From NCBI RefSeq assembly GCF_042654525.1, contig NZ_JBHSGP010000014.1, positions 868,001 through 932,000 of the forward strand: a DNA stretch of 64,000 nucleotides, written 5' to 3'. This document shows, in pieces, positions 42,645 to 52,155 of this stretch; the first letter of the stretch is position 1; every line of letters starts with the position of its first letter. The notes under the pieces were generated by a model that made no database searches, had not been told where the DNA came from, and was given only the letters and a program-made list of their open reading frames with translations. The position numbers and the translations under genes are program-made. The stretch comes from Geojedonia litorea. GTDB lineage: Bacteria; Bacteroidota; Bacteroidia; Flavobacteriales; Flavobacteriaceae.

Positions 42645-43501
42645 TAAAGCACATTTAAAAGTTGTTCTTTTATTTTTTCGAGTTCATCTTTCATTTGAAC
42701 GACTAACTTTTGCATAGGTGCATAATTAGATTTTGAGCCAATGGTATTGATTTCACGCCCCATTTCTTGACCTATAAATCCCAGCTTTTTTCCGTTGGAA
42801 TCAGGTGATTTAAGCGCCTTTAAAAAATACTCTAAGTGGTTTTTTAACCGTACCTTTTCCTCGGTAATATCAAACTTTTCAATATAATAAATGAGTTCTT
42901 GCTCAAATCTATTTTGATCAACTTTTTCTTTGAGTTCAGAAACACCTTTTTGTAAACGCTCTCTAACACCTTCAATACGTTCGGGATCCATGGCGATAAC
43001 CTGATCTAATAATTCAGAAATATTCTGTACTCTGGTAAAGAAGTCACTCTCTAAAGTTTTTCCTTCATCCAATCGATATTGATGTATTTTTTCAAGACTG
43101 TTGTCAATTTCGTTTGATATCTGTGCCCATTCATCTTCATCAATCTCGTCGCGTTCTGTAGTTACAGCATCTGGTAAACGAATAGCCATTTTAAGCAGTT
43201 CGGTTTCATCACCATCAACTACTTCTTTTAATTGCTTAATATACTGTTTAACGACCGTTCTATTGATTTGAGTGGAGGTTTCCTCCCCGGTTATTTCCAT
43301 GTATAAAGAAAAATCAATCTTACCACGCTCAAGTTTAGAAGCGATCAATTTTCGAATGTCTAGCTCTTTTTCCCTGTAAAGTGAAGGCATTCTAGTATTT
43401 AAATCTAGATTTTTACTATTAAGGGATTTAATTTCTATGGATATTTTTTTTGTGGGAAGCTGAATTACAGATTTCCCATAGCCAGTCATAGATTGTATCA
43501 T
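42644..43501 (-). CDS. YicC-family endoribonuclease
   Basis: The 285-residue protein begins IQSMTGYGKS, the YicC signature. It ends with the conserved block GFIGQEMGREINTIGSKSNY, the family's catalytic C-terminal region, and KDELEKIKEQLLNVL. YicC homologues are RNA-cleaving enzymes acting on small RNAs and other transcripts. It is first in the operon with gmk and nadD, the usual arrangement. Confidence 0.92.
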   Translation of the reverse strand: MIQSMTGYGKSVIQLPTKKISIEIKSLNSKNLDLNTRMPSLYREKELDIRKLIASKLERGKIDFSLYMEITGEETSTQINRTVVKQYIKQLKEVVDGDETELLKMAIRLPDAVTTERDEIDEDEWAQISNEIDNSLEKIHQYRLDEGKTLESDFFTRVQNISELLDQVIAMDPERIEGVRERLQKGVSELKEKVDQNRFEQELIYYIEKFDITEEKVRLKNHLEYFLKALKSPDSNGKKLGFIGQEMGREINTIGSKSNYAPMQKLVVQMKDELEKIKEQLLNVL

Positions 43502-43642
43502 ACATGAATTTTAAAAGTTGAACAAAGGTAAACAAAAACCTAAAGTTTTTTAGCCTTGACTGGGTTTAGAAACCATATAACAAATTTAAAGATAAAAAGA
43601 TTTCCAATGAAAAATTGCAGATTGCTGCAATTACCTATGAAC

Positions 43643-44533
43643 TTAAGTCAGCTTTACTCTTTTTGTAACTAAATAAACCCCTAAAAATACTAACCCAGCA
43701 GCAAATACTTTTAAAACATTTAAAGTGTCACTTCCCACTAAAATAGCATAAAGAATTCCCAATAAAGGTTGTAAATACATAAATACTCCAATAGTAGAGG
43801 CATTGAGTTGTTTTAAGGCGAAAACATTAAGTAAATAAGTTAAAAAAGTTGTGCCCACAACCACGAAAGTCATTTTAAAAATAACATTCAATGGCAATTG
43901 CTGCCATTCAACAGCCTGAAATTCATTCCATGTAATTGGTAAATTGATAATAACCCCAAACAAAAAAAGCCATTTCATTAAGGTGATCACATGATATTTA
44001 GCCGTTAAGGGTTTGATTAAGATCAAATAAATGGCGTAGGAGGTTGCATTAATTAAAAATAAAGCATTTCCCAAAGGAATATTTTCGGCATTTTGAGCTG
44101 TAGTTTCAGCAAATAAGATTAAACTTAAAGCGCCTCCAAATCCTATAAAAATCCCTATAATTTTTAAAAGTGTGATGCGTTCTTTTAAAATAAGTACCGA
44201 TAACAAAAAAATGATAATTGGTGAAATAGTAATCATTACCGAACTATTTATTGGTGTCGATAATGAAAGGCCTTTAAAAAACATGAGCATGTTAATTGCC
44301 ATTCCAAAAATAGCGCAGGCTAATAGGCGAATCCAATCTTTTTTTTCAACCCGTTCTTTAGGAGCCCAAAAACTAATGAGCCAAAATAAAATGGCGGCAC
44401 CCAAAACACGAAGCAGAATGAACCCGTAAGGTTGAATATAAGTAGGCATGACACCTTTGGCTACGGTGTGGTTAATCCCATAAATGGCACTTGCACCAAA
44501 AGCTGCCAATAATGCAAGAGTTCGTTTATCCAT
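43643..44533 (-). CDS. EamA-family (DMT) membrane transporter
   Basis: The protein is 296 residues from ATG 44533 (MDKRTLALLAAFGASAIYGI); the open frame begins further upstream inside the ArsC-like gene. It has ten hydrophobic helices in two EamA halves, with ATSYAIYLILIKP opening the second. It is an inner-membrane exporter of amino-acid- or metabolite-type substrates. It overlaps the ArsC-like gene by 8 bp, so they are cotranscribed. Substrate unknown. Confidence 0.85.
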   Translation of the reverse strand: MDKRTLALLAAFGASAIYGINHTVAKGVMPTYIQPYGFILLRVLGAAILFWLISFWAPKERVEKKDWIRLLACAIFGMAINMLMFFKGLSLSTPINSSVMITISPIIIFLLSVLILKERITLLKIIGIFIGFGGALSLILFAETTAQNAENIPLGNALFLINATSYAIYLILIKPLTAKYHVITLMKWLFLFGVIINLPITWNEFQAVEWQQLPLNVIFKMTFVVVGTTFLTYLLNVFALKQLNASTIGVFMYLQPLLGILYAILVGSDTLNVLKVFAAGLVFLGVYLVTKRVKLT

Positions 44534-44879
44534 GAATGGCTTGTTTAGCGGCTTCAACCGTTTTAGCGCTATTGCCAATGAAGATTTGATTCTTAAAAAC
44601 AATGACCGGTCTGCTTAAAAATGTATAATGTTCTAAAATATAATGCTTGAAATCTTTTTCGGAAAGATTGGCATCTTTTAAGCCCATTTCTTTATAGAGT
44701 TTAGCACGCTTGCTGAAAAGTGCTTCATAACTGCCAGATAGTTTATGCATTTCCTCTAGCTGTTTAACTGTAATCTCTTCTTCCTTAATATCTTGATAGA
44801 TAAAATCAGAAGGAAGATTTAATGCTTTTATAATTCGAACACAGGTGCTACAAGTTTTGAGATGGTAAATTTTGTTCAT
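44526..44879 (-). CDS. ArsC/Spx-like thioredoxin-fold protein
   Basis: The 117-residue protein (start ATG 44879, MNKIYHLKTCSTCVR; an ATG seven codons upstream is possible) has the ArsC-family CxxC-type redox site in TCSTCVRIIKAL. The LSRPVIVFKNQIFIGN segment is also present. Arsenate reductase activity is uncertain, since no ars genes are near. It may be a YffB/Spx-type redox protein. Confidence 0.82.
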   Translation of the reverse strand: MNKIYHLKTCSTCVRIIKALNLPSDFIYQDIKEEEITVKQLEEMHKLSGSYEALFSKRAKLYKEMGLKDANLSEKDFKHYILEHYTFLSRPVIVFKNQIFIGNSAKTVEAAKQAIHG

Positions 44880-44949
44880 ATCTACTGGTTTGAAATGCAA
44901 AGAAAACGGTTTTAAAAGGAAATTTAATTACTTTTAAAAAAAAATACAG

Positions 44950-45405
44950 ATGGATTGGAATTTTGACATTACCTTAAAAAATAGGGCAGTTTTAAAAACA
45001 TTTATAGAATCTTATTCGCTTGATGAATTAAATAAAGTACCTGAAGGATTTAAAAATAATATTATTTGGAATATTGCCCACACCATTGTAACCCAGCAAA
45101 TTTTGATTTATAAGTTATCTGGACTGCCTGCCATTGTTTCTGAAGATATGATTGAAATGTTTAGAAAAGGAACTAAAACGGAACGAGATCTTACCCAAGC
45201 CGAAATAGATGAAATTAAAGGTTTACTCTTTTCCACAATAGAAAAAACCAAAGAAGATTACGAAAATAGAATTTTTCAAACGTATCATGAATATACAGTA
45301 ACCACCAAAAGCACTTTAAAAACTGTTGAAGAAGCAATTGCTTTCAATAATTTCCATGAAGGGATTCATTTGGGGTATATATTAGCCTTAAAAAAATCAT
45401 TATAA
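44950..45405 (+). CDS. DinB-family protein
   Basis: The 151-residue four-helix-bundle protein has metal-ligand-like histidines in WNIAHTIVTQQ and NFHEGIHLGYILALK. It resembles the DinB_2 group and is distinct in sequence from the DinB protein near 11.4 kb. It lies 3 bp before the antiporter gene, so they form an operon. Function unknown. Confidence 0.82.
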   Translation: MDWNFDITLKNRAVLKTFIESYSLDELNKVPEGFKNNIIWNIAHTIVTQQILIYKLSGLPAIVSEDMIEMFRKGTKTERDLTQAEIDEIKGLLFSTIEKTKEDYENRIFQTYHEYTVTTKSTLKTVEEAIAFNNFHEGIHLGYILALKKSL

Positions 45406-45408
45406 CTC

Positions 45409-46659
45409 ATGGATTATTATGCAATAGCATCAGTCTTAATTGTACTTTCTGCTCTATTTGGTTATATAAATGTTAGGTTTTTGAAGTTACCAACTACTAT
45501 TGGCTTGATGGTAATTACTATTGCTTTTACATTGGTTTTGGTTTTAATTGGACAATTTGACGATACGCTTTTAATGCAAGAACAGGAGCTTATATCGAAT
45601 ATAGATTTCGAAACCGTTCTGTTAGATGTGATGTTAAGTTTTTTGCTTTTTGCGGGTGCCTTGCACACTAACTTTGAACAATTGAAAGTGCAAAGAGCTC
45701 CAGTTTTGGTGTTTGCCACTTTAGGAACTTTAGTTTCTACATTTTTGGTAGGTATTTTAGTTTATTTGTTGTTAATGGCACTAGGATTAGAGGTTGGGTT
45801 TATATACTGTTTATTGTTCGGAGCACTAATTTCACCTACAGATCCTATTGCCGTATTGGGCATTCTAAAAAAAGCAAACGCTCCTAAAATTCTTGAAACA
45901 AAAATAGTTGGGGAGTCCTTATTTAATGACGGTGTAGGTGTAGTGGTGTTTTTGACCATATTTAGTATAGCGGCTTCACCTAATGCTCAAATAGAATTTT
46001 CAGAAGTTGCTAAATTGTTTGGGCAAGAGGTTATTGGCGGAATTGCCCTAGGTCTAGTTTTAGGTTGGATAACCTATCGCTTATTAAAATCTATCAATGA
46101 TTATGAAGTAGAAGTAATTATTACTATTGCTACCGTAATGGGAGGAACTATGCTGGCACATTATTGGCATTTATCGGCACCTTTGGCCATGGTAACGGCA
46201 GGATTGTTTGTAGGAAACGATACGGTTAGAAATGCTGCAATGTCTGAAACTACTGAAACCTATGTAGATAAATTCTGGGAGCTAATAGACGTACTTTTAA
46301 ACACTATTTTATTTGTACTCATTGGGATGGAAATGTTAATTCTTACTTTAAGCCTAGATTATATTTTGGCAGGTTTAATAACCGTTCCATTAGTATTACT
46401 TTGCAGATATGCGTCCCTATGGTTACCTATAAAGTTTTTTGCCAAAAAATTAGGGTTTGTACCCCATACCAATTTAATAATGACTTGGGGTGGATTGCGC
46501 GGAGGTATTTCTATTGCTTTAGCCTTAAGCTTAACTCCTGAAATGCATCGCGAACTATTTTTAGTAATAACTTATATTATTGTAGTGTTTTCCATTATAG
46601 GACAAGGATTAACCGTAGAATCCATCATAAAACGATTAACGCATAACTTTAAGGAGTAA
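45409..46659 (+). CDS. CPA1-family Na+/H+ antiporter
   Basis: The 416-residue membrane protein has about 12 transmembrane helices. The CPA1 motifs are GALISPTDPIAVLGILKK and VGESLFNDGVGVVVFLT (the ND ion-binding pair), with the conserved arginine region TWGGLRGGISIALALS. It exchanges sodium for protons across the inner membrane. Its 3' end overlaps the convergent DUF3298-type gene by 11 bp. Confidence 0.92.
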   Translation: MDYYAIASVLIVLSALFGYINVRFLKLPTTIGLMVITIAFTLVLVLIGQFDDTLLMQEQELISNIDFETVLLDVMLSFLLFAGALHTNFEQLKVQRAPVLVFATLGTLVSTFLVGILVYLLLMALGLEVGFIYCLLFGALISPTDPIAVLGILKKANAPKILETKIVGESLFNDGVGVVVFLTIFSIAASPNAQIEFSEVAKLFGQEVIGGIALGLVLGWITYRLLKSINDYEVEVIITIATVMGGTMLAHYWHLSAPLAMVTAGLFVGNDTVRNAAMSETTETYVDKFWELIDVLLNTILFVLIGMEMLILTLSLDYILAGLITVPLVLLCRYASLWLPIKFFAKKLGFVPHTNLIMTWGGLRGGISIALALSLTPEMHRELFLVITYIIVVFSIIGQGLTVESIIKRLTHNFKE

Positions 46660-47395
46660 TCTTTAAATATGAAGCTATGATCTTGTATGGAATTGTGAAT
46701 TCTGTGATGCCTTGAGCGTATGCGGCAATTTCATAAGTGTTATATAAAAAGATAACGCCTTCGTCATTGAACCCAATATTTTCCGAAAGTTTGAAGTCTT
46801 TTCCAAAAAAGTAATTCTCACCATCTTCCATAGTTTTTGTATTCACTTCATTACTTAAATAGCCTTTTGCCAAAGATTTAAAATTCTCATTTATTTTAAA
46901 GAGGTTTTCATTAGTATATAGTTCTCCGTTTTCTGGATTGAAATTAAGCAGCGTGATAACACTATTGCCATGAGCACCTCCAGTAAAGGTATAGGAATCC
47001 ACAGCAATAGTGATAACTTCAGTTGAAGAATAAACCACTTCACTATTTACGGTTGCAACCCAAGGAGCAGAAGCATCTTGAAAGTCGTTCTTAAACGTTT
47101 TAAACCGATTGTCAAATTCTTTTATGGCATTTTTAAGTGAAAGATTTAAAGTGTCGTCATCAAAAAAGGCAATATTTTTGGCAATGGCAGACTCAATTGA
47201 CTTATTGATTTTTGAAGCAACTAATGAATTATTTTCAAATTGCGGATAAACAATTTCTATTTCGGCAGCATCATGCTGTTCAATAGCAGTTTCATTAAAA
47301 CTCAAGGGTTGTTCATTTTTACAGGAGAAAAGGAGCAAACCAACACAAAAAAATAAAATAGATCGTTTCAAGGATTTTATGCTTAGGTTAAACAT
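46649..47395 (-). CDS. DUF3298/DUF4163-type lipoprotein (RsiV-like)
   Basis: The 248-residue protein has a lipoprotein signal (LFFCVGLLLFSC). The DUF4163 region follows at about 45-130 and DUF3298 at about 140-245: YTFTGGAHGNSVITLLNFNP, LFKINENFKSLAKGYLS and the end ITEFTIPYKII. Related domains form the lysozyme-binding part of the anti-sigma factor RsiV. Here there is no cytoplasmic anti-sigma part, so a periplasmic binding role is more likely. Confidence 0.82.
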   Translation of the reverse strand: MFNLSIKSLKRSILFFCVGLLLFSCKNEQPLSFNETAIEQHDAAEIEIVYPQFENNSLVASKINKSIESAIAKNIAFFDDDTLNLSLKNAIKEFDNRFKTFKNDFQDASAPWVATVNSEVVYSSTEVITIAVDSYTFTGGAHGNSVITLLNFNPENGELYTNENLFKINENFKSLAKGYLSNEVNTKTMEDGENYFFGKDFKLSENIGFNDEGVIFLYNTYEIAAYAQGITEFTIPYKIIASYLKITP

Positions 47396-47439
47396 ATATT
47401 AAAGGTATAATATCCATTTGAATACAACGAATTAAAGCC

Positions 47440-47447
47440 TAAATTTG
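47440..47447 (+). promoter_or_regulatory. -7 promoter box of the cystathionine gamma-synthase gene
   Basis: TAAATTTG matches TAnnTTTG and lies 17 bp upstream of the ATG. No SAM riboswitch is visible in the 69-bp leader region. Confidence 0.5.
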
Positions 47448-47464
47448 TTGCAAATTATTTAGAG

Positions 47465-48604
47465 ATGAAATTTAATACAAAAACAATTCACGGTGGTCAG
47501 GAACATGATCCTGCATATGGCTCAGTAATGCCACCTATATATCAAACGTCAACTTATGCCCAAACTACTCCAGGAGGTCATAAAGGTTATGAATATTCTA
47601 GAACACATAACCCAACTCGAAATGCTTTGGAAAAAGCTTTTGCAAGTATTGAGAACGGAAACTACGGTTTAGCTTTTGCCTCGGGGCTCGCCGCCATTGA
47701 CGCTGTTATAAAACTTTTAAAGCCTGGTGATGAAGTTATTTCTACGAACGATTTGTATGGAGGTTCTTATCGATTGTTTAAGAAGATTTATGAAGGTTTT
47801 GGGATAAAGTTTCATTTCATTGGAATGGAAAATGTGGCAACTATCGAAAGCTACATTACATCGAATACTAAATTAATTTGGGTAGAAACACCAACTAACC
47901 CAATGATGAACATTATTGATATTAAAGCCGTTTCTGATATTGCAAAAAAGCATAAGTTGTTGCTCGCAGTTGATAATACTTTTGCAACGCCGTACCTACA
48001 ATTACCTTTAGATTTAGGAGCCGATATTGTTATGCATTCCGCTACCAAATACCTGGGCGGGCACAGTGATGTGGTTATGGGCGCATTGGTTGTAAAAGAG
48101 CAAGCATTGGCCGAAAGATTATATTTCATCCAAAATGCTAGCGGTGCAGTTTGCGGCCCTCAAGATAGTTTTTTAGTGTTGAGAGGAATAAAAACATTGC
48201 ACATTCGTATGCAACGCCATTGTGAAAATGGGAAAGCAGTTGCAGAATATTTAGCAAATCATCCTAAAATAGAAAATGTTTATTGGCCAGGATTCAAAAA
48301 TCATCCAAATCATGCTATTGCCAAGGCACAAATGAAAGACTTTGGAGGCATGGTGTCTTTTACAACAAAAGGGAATAACTTTGAAGAAGCTATCAAGGTA
48401 GTTGAGCGATTAAAAATATTCACCCTAGCAGAATCTTTAGGCGGTGTAGAATCATTGGCGGGTCATCCAGCAAGTATGACACATGCAAGTATACCTAAAG
48501 AAGAACGTGAAAAAACGGGTGTTGTTGATTCTTTAATTCGATTAAGTGTTGGTATTGAAGATGAAGAAGATTTAATAAACGACCTAAAACAGGCTTTAGG
48601 ATAA
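47465..48604 (+). CDS. metB: Cystathionine gamma-synthase (or gamma-lyase), PLP-dependent
   Basis: The 379-residue Cys/Met-metabolism enzyme has KTIHGGQEHDPAYGSVMPPI, SRTHNPTRNALE and the PLP lysine in VMHSATKYLGGHSDVVMG. The C-terminal block SLGGVESLAGHPASMTHAS is also typical. It forms cystathionine from an activated homoserine and cysteine, or cleaves it. The two activities are not separable by eye. It acts in the cytoplasm and is monocistronic. Confidence 0.88.
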   Translation: MKFNTKTIHGGQEHDPAYGSVMPPIYQTSTYAQTTPGGHKGYEYSRTHNPTRNALEKAFASIENGNYGLAFASGLAAIDAVIKLLKPGDEVISTNDLYGGSYRLFKKIYEGFGIKFHFIGMENVATIESYITSNTKLIWVETPTNPMMNIIDIKAVSDIAKKHKLLLAVDNTFATPYLQLPLDLGADIVMHSATKYLGGHSDVVMGALVVKEQALAERLYFIQNASGAVCGPQDSFLVLRGIKTLHIRMQRHCENGKAVAEYLANHPKIENVYWPGFKNHPNHAIAKAQMKDFGGMVSFTTKGNNFEEAIKVVERLKIFTLAESLGGVESLAGHPASMTHASIPKEEREKTGVVDSLIRLSVGIEDEEDLINDLKQALG

Positions 48605-48615
48605 TTGTTCAAATT

Positions 48616-49449
48616 TTAATCTAAATAATAGATATAACCAAAGTTTAGCCAAATAAGCCAATCGTTAAATTTATTATAGCTTAATTTATGATTGAAGCCG
48701 TCAATCCAATCGCTAAAATAAAGTTGCCATCGCAAATCTAACATAAGGTCAGATAGTTTGGTAAACTTATAGCGTACACCTACACTGGTAACTACAGACC
48801 ATGCATTTATGGCGTCGAGATCAATGGGATATTCACGCTGTTCACCTGGAGGTACTGGAGGTAGAAAGGCAGGGTTTGCGTACCAATAGTCGTAAATATT
48901 GTTAGCATTAAATACATTTTGATCACCATAATCTGTCCATGCTTGTGGTTTAGAGTTCGTGTAATGAAATCCTAAACTTACAAAAGGAGCAAATCGGTAA
49001 CTAAAGGCCTGAAATGATCTAATACTTTTCGGAAAATATTCTAATTGCATGCCTATATCAAAGTTTTCAGCTACACCATGATGCGCTCTTAATTTATCGG
49101 CTAAAGCACTAGTTTTATCTGGTGCTACCCATTCTCCGTGATGATCTAATCGGGTATAGTTCCATGATATTTCTGACCGAAGCTTAAAGTGGTCATTAAA
49201 ATAAGTATCTGTTGAGTAACAGTTACAGTCAGCCCGATAGGCAAAATTAATATAATGTATGATTCCTATTCCTATTCCACTATTACCTAGATTAGTGGCT
49301 TCGTCTAATCGACTTCCAAAATCTGATCTGAATTCTACTGGACCAATAATTGCCCCAATTTCGTGGGAGAAACCAAGTTGCGCGTAGGTTTGATTTAAAC
49401 TTGCAAAAACAACAATGTAGAATGCTAATTGTTTCAAATTAAGCGTCAT
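48616..49449 (-). CDS. Exported barrel-like protein (THC0290_0291-like)
   Basis: The 277-residue protein has a signal peptide (to ...NQTYAQ). It continues LGFSHEIGAIIGPVEFRSDF with alternating aromatic strands ending NDWLIWLNFGYIYYLD, which fits an outer-membrane barrel. It resembles the Flavobacteria-restricted family known as THC0290_0291. Function unknown. Monocistronic, convergent with metB. Confidence 0.68.
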   Translation of the reverse strand: MTLNLKQLAFYIVVFASLNQTYAQLGFSHEIGAIIGPVEFRSDFGSRLDEATNLGNSGIGIGIIHYINFAYRADCNCYSTDTYFNDHFKLRSEISWNYTRLDHHGEWVAPDKTSALADKLRAHHGVAENFDIGMQLEYFPKSIRSFQAFSYRFAPFVSLGFHYTNSKPQAWTDYGDQNVFNANNIYDYWYANPAFLPPVPPGEQREYPIDLDAINAWSVVTSVGVRYKFTKLSDLMLDLRWQLYFSDWIDGFNHKLSYNKFNDWLIWLNFGYIYYLD

Positions 49450-49626
49450 ATGGTTTTATTTAATTAAGGGCATGCTGCTAACAAATATATGAAAACTGCC
49501 CTAACTACCAAATAAATGAGGTTTGCGGGAACTGTTTGATAAAGTTAACGAAATTAGGAGATGATTATTTTATTATAGATGTATTGAGAATATGAAAAAA
49601 AAATGTATTTAATTTTATAGATAATG

Positions 49627-49634
49627 TATCTTTG
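49627..49634 (+). promoter_or_regulatory. -7 promoter box of gdhA
   Basis: TATCTTTG followed by CG matches the Bacteroidetes consensus. It lies 39 bp upstream of the glutamate dehydrogenase ATG. Confidence 0.55.
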
Positions 49635-49673
49635 CGCCATTAAACAGAACCTTTATTTATAATTTAACAATAC

Positions 49674-51017
49674 ATGGAACATAAAATTGAAGCTTTTTTA
49701 GATCTTGTCCGTGAAAGAAACGGTCATGAACCAGAATTTTTGCAAGCTGTGCAAGAGGTTGCCGAAACGGTTATTCCTTACATAGTGAATCACAAAATTT
49801 ATCATGGAAAAAATATTTTGTTAAGAATGGTGGAGCCAGAACGATTAATTTCGTTTAGAGTTTGCTGGGTTGATGACAAGGGAGAAATTCAGGTTAATCG
49901 AGGATACCGTGTTCAAATGAATTCAGCAATTGGGCCATATAAAGGAGGTTTACGCTTTCACCCGACCGTAAATGCAAGCATTTTGAAATTTTTAGCATTT
50001 GAACAAGTGTTCAAAAACTCTTTAACTACTTTGCCAATGGGAGGCGGTAAGGGAGGTTCGGATTTTGATCCAAAAGGCAAATCAGATAATGAAATCATGC
50101 GCTTCTGTCATGCGTTTATGGGTGAATTATTCAGACACATTGGTCCAAATACAGATGTTCCAGCTGGAGATATAGGTGTTGGCGCTAGAGAAATTGGGTT
50201 CATGTTTGGAATGTATAAAAAATTAAAGAACGAATTTACCGGTGTATTAACAGGTAAAGGTCAGTCTTGGGGTGGGTCTTTAATTAGACCAGAAGCAACG
50301 GGGTACGGGAATGTGTACTTTGCTCAAAACATGCTTAAACGAAAAAATGATTCAATAAAAGGCAAAAGAGTGGTGATTTCTGGTTCGGGTAATGTGGCAC
50401 AATATGCTGCAGAAAAAGTAACCGAGTTAGGCGGACTTGTCTTAACATTATCTGATTCAGGAGGTTATATCTTAGATGAAGATGGTATTACAGCTGAAAA
50501 ATTGAAACACGTGATGTACATTAAAAATGAAAAGCGTGGAAGAATTAGCGAGTACGTAGATAAATATCCATCGGCAAAATATTTTGAAGGTGAAACACCT
50601 TGGTCTGTTAAATGTGATGTTGCGTTGCCATGTGCCACTCAAAATGAATTAAATGGTGATGACGCAAAACTATTAATTAGAAATGGTTGTATGTGCGTAA
50701 GTGAAGGAGCCAACATGCCCTCAACACCAGAAGCCATCCACGAATTTCAAAAAGCCAAAATCTTATTCGCTCCAGGTAAAGCTTCAAATGCTGGTGGTGT
50801 AGCCACTTCTGGATTAGAGATGAGTCAGAATTCACTTCGATTAAGCTGGTCTAGAAAAGAAGTAGATGAAAAGCTAAAAGATATAATGGAAGACATCCAT
50901 GATTCATGTGTACAATATGGAGAAAATGAAGATGGCTCAATTGATTATATTCGCGGCGCTAATATCGCTGGATTTGTAAAAGTTGCTGATGCTATGTTGG
51001 CACAAGGGATAGTTTAA
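49674..51017 (+). CDS. gdhA: NADP-type glutamate dehydrogenase
   Basis: The 447-residue enzyme has YKGGLRFHP, the catalytic lysine segment LPMGGGKGGSDFDPKGKS, and VISGSGNVAQYAAEKV (the nucleotide-binding GxGxxA). It ends IRGANIAGFVKVADAM. The hexameric short form usually assimilates ammonium with NADPH. It acts in the cytoplasm and is monocistronic. Confidence 0.95.
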   Translation: MEHKIEAFLDLVRERNGHEPEFLQAVQEVAETVIPYIVNHKIYHGKNILLRMVEPERLISFRVCWVDDKGEIQVNRGYRVQMNSAIGPYKGGLRFHPTVNASILKFLAFEQVFKNSLTTLPMGGGKGGSDFDPKGKSDNEIMRFCHAFMGELFRHIGPNTDVPAGDIGVGAREIGFMFGMYKKLKNEFTGVLTGKGQSWGGSLIRPEATGYGNVYFAQNMLKRKNDSIKGKRVVISGSGNVAQYAAEKVTELGGLVLTLSDSGGYILDEDGITAEKLKHVMYIKNEKRGRISEYVDKYPSAKYFEGETPWSVKCDVALPCATQNELNGDDAKLLIRNGCMCVSEGANMPSTPEAIHEFQKAKILFAPGKASNAGGVATSGLEMSQNSLRLSWSRKEVDEKLKDIMEDIHDSCVQYGENEDGSIDYIRGANIAGFVKVADAMLAQGIV

Positions 51018-51041
51018 TTGGCATTAAATAAAATTAATTTA

Positions 51042-51070
51042 AAAAGGCCTTCTATTATGAAGGTCTTTTT
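51042..51070. terminator. Intrinsic terminator after gdhA
   Basis: Arms at 51042-51053 and 51059-51070 (core GGCCTTC / GAAGGTC with one G-U pair) precede a T-run. It overlaps the last codons of the convergent AlgJ-like gene. Confidence 0.72.
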
Positions 51071-52155
51071 TTCAGGTTTAAAAGAACCTCTAGAAAATTT
51101 CGTTCTACAACTTCTAAAATAACAACATCTGGATTTTCCTTTTCAATAAGTGAATAGTCTATAATATAATCTGTTAAAAAAACGCTTTCTTTAAAACTTT
51201 CACTAAAATAGGGAGTCCAAGCATTTGCGAAAGAGTCTCTAAACATTAGTAATTTTTTATTCCCATCAGGATTATAGTAACGTTGATGCTTGTAGGATTC
51301 ACTCAAGTTATTGATTTTGGTATTTGATTTTTTTTCAAAGACGATGGTTCTTTCAAGGGTATTATTATTAATCATTGGTGTTATGTCTCCACTAATAAAT
51401 TTGTGATTAATTCTATAAGTATTAAGAGAAACTTTGGGGATATTTAGATGATGAGCATTTAAAACATCAATTACTTTAGAGTATCCAATAAATGCTCCAT
51501 AATCATTCCAATGAGTGTCTGTTTTCATATATAGCAGGCTGTCATTCTTCTTTGATAACATTTCGGAGGACAAATCAATAATTTTAAAGCCGAAACGATC
51601 CTCTAAACTGTTCTTAAAGGAAGTAAATTTGGTTGCGTGTTTAGTGAGCTGATAAGGCAGTTGTTCTCTATAAATTGAACTCTTGTTGGGTGGGATTACT
51701 AAATAAAATTTAATTTTTTTGGCAACAAAATAGGCGTTTAATTCAATAATATTTTTACATATGACATTTAACTCATTCTCACTAAAAGAATCATTTCCGA
51801 ATGAATCACTAATAATGTTGTTGTGGTGATTTCCTAAAAAGTACCATCCATCAAGTCCCTTTACAACTTTATTAGGAATAGGGTCTTCGTTTAGGATATT
51901 GTTTTTTAAATGTATGTATGAATTTACCAAAGCCGCTTTAAGACCAAAATTTTCGATATAGTAATTTTTAAAGTTTGAAATAGAAGATATTGGAGAATCA
52001 AAATCTAAATTAGGGAAATCCTTAAATTTTCTATTCTCGTGTTTAGTCAAATCTTCTAAATTAGTTAGCATTACAATGTTTGGTAGCAACAGTAGAATTA
52101 AAAATGCCACTGAGAATATGATAGGATATTTATGTGCTTTGTTTGAATTCATCAA
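51055..52155 (-). CDS. AlgX/AlgJ-like SGNH-type O-acetyltransferase partner
   Basis: The 366-residue protein has an N-terminal membrane anchor (YPIIFSVAFLILLLLPNIVM). A SGNH-like domain follows: GLDGWYFLGNHHNN, KIKFYLVIPPNKSS, the catalytic Asp/His motif KTDTHWNDYGAF, and the serine region LMFRDSFANAWTPYFSE. In alginate-type systems this protein transfers acetyl groups to a polysaccharide in the periplasm. It overlaps the MBOAT gene by 4 bp and works with it. Confidence 0.85.
   Translation of the reverse strand: MMNSNKAHKYPIIFSVAFLILLLLPNIVMLTNLEDLTKHENRKFKDFPNLDFDSPISSISNFKNYYIENFGLKAALVNSYIHLKNNILNEDPIPNKVVKGLDGWYFLGNHHNNIISDSFGNDSFSENELNVICKNIIELNAYFVAKKIKFYLVIPPNKSSIYREQLPYQLTKHATKFTSFKNSLEDRFGFKIIDLSSEMLSKKNDSLLYMKTDTHWNDYGAFIGYSKVIDVLNAHHLNIPKVSLNTYRINHKFISGDITPMINNNTLERTIVFEKKSNTKINNLSESYKHQRYYNPDGNKKLLMFRDSFANAWTPYFSESFKESVFLTDYIIDYSLIEKENPDVVILEVVERNFLEVLLNLKKRPS

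Noticed and set aside
47396..47464. SAM riboswitch upstream of metB
   Set aside because: The leader is under 70 bp with no conserved stem elements; only a promoter box is visible.
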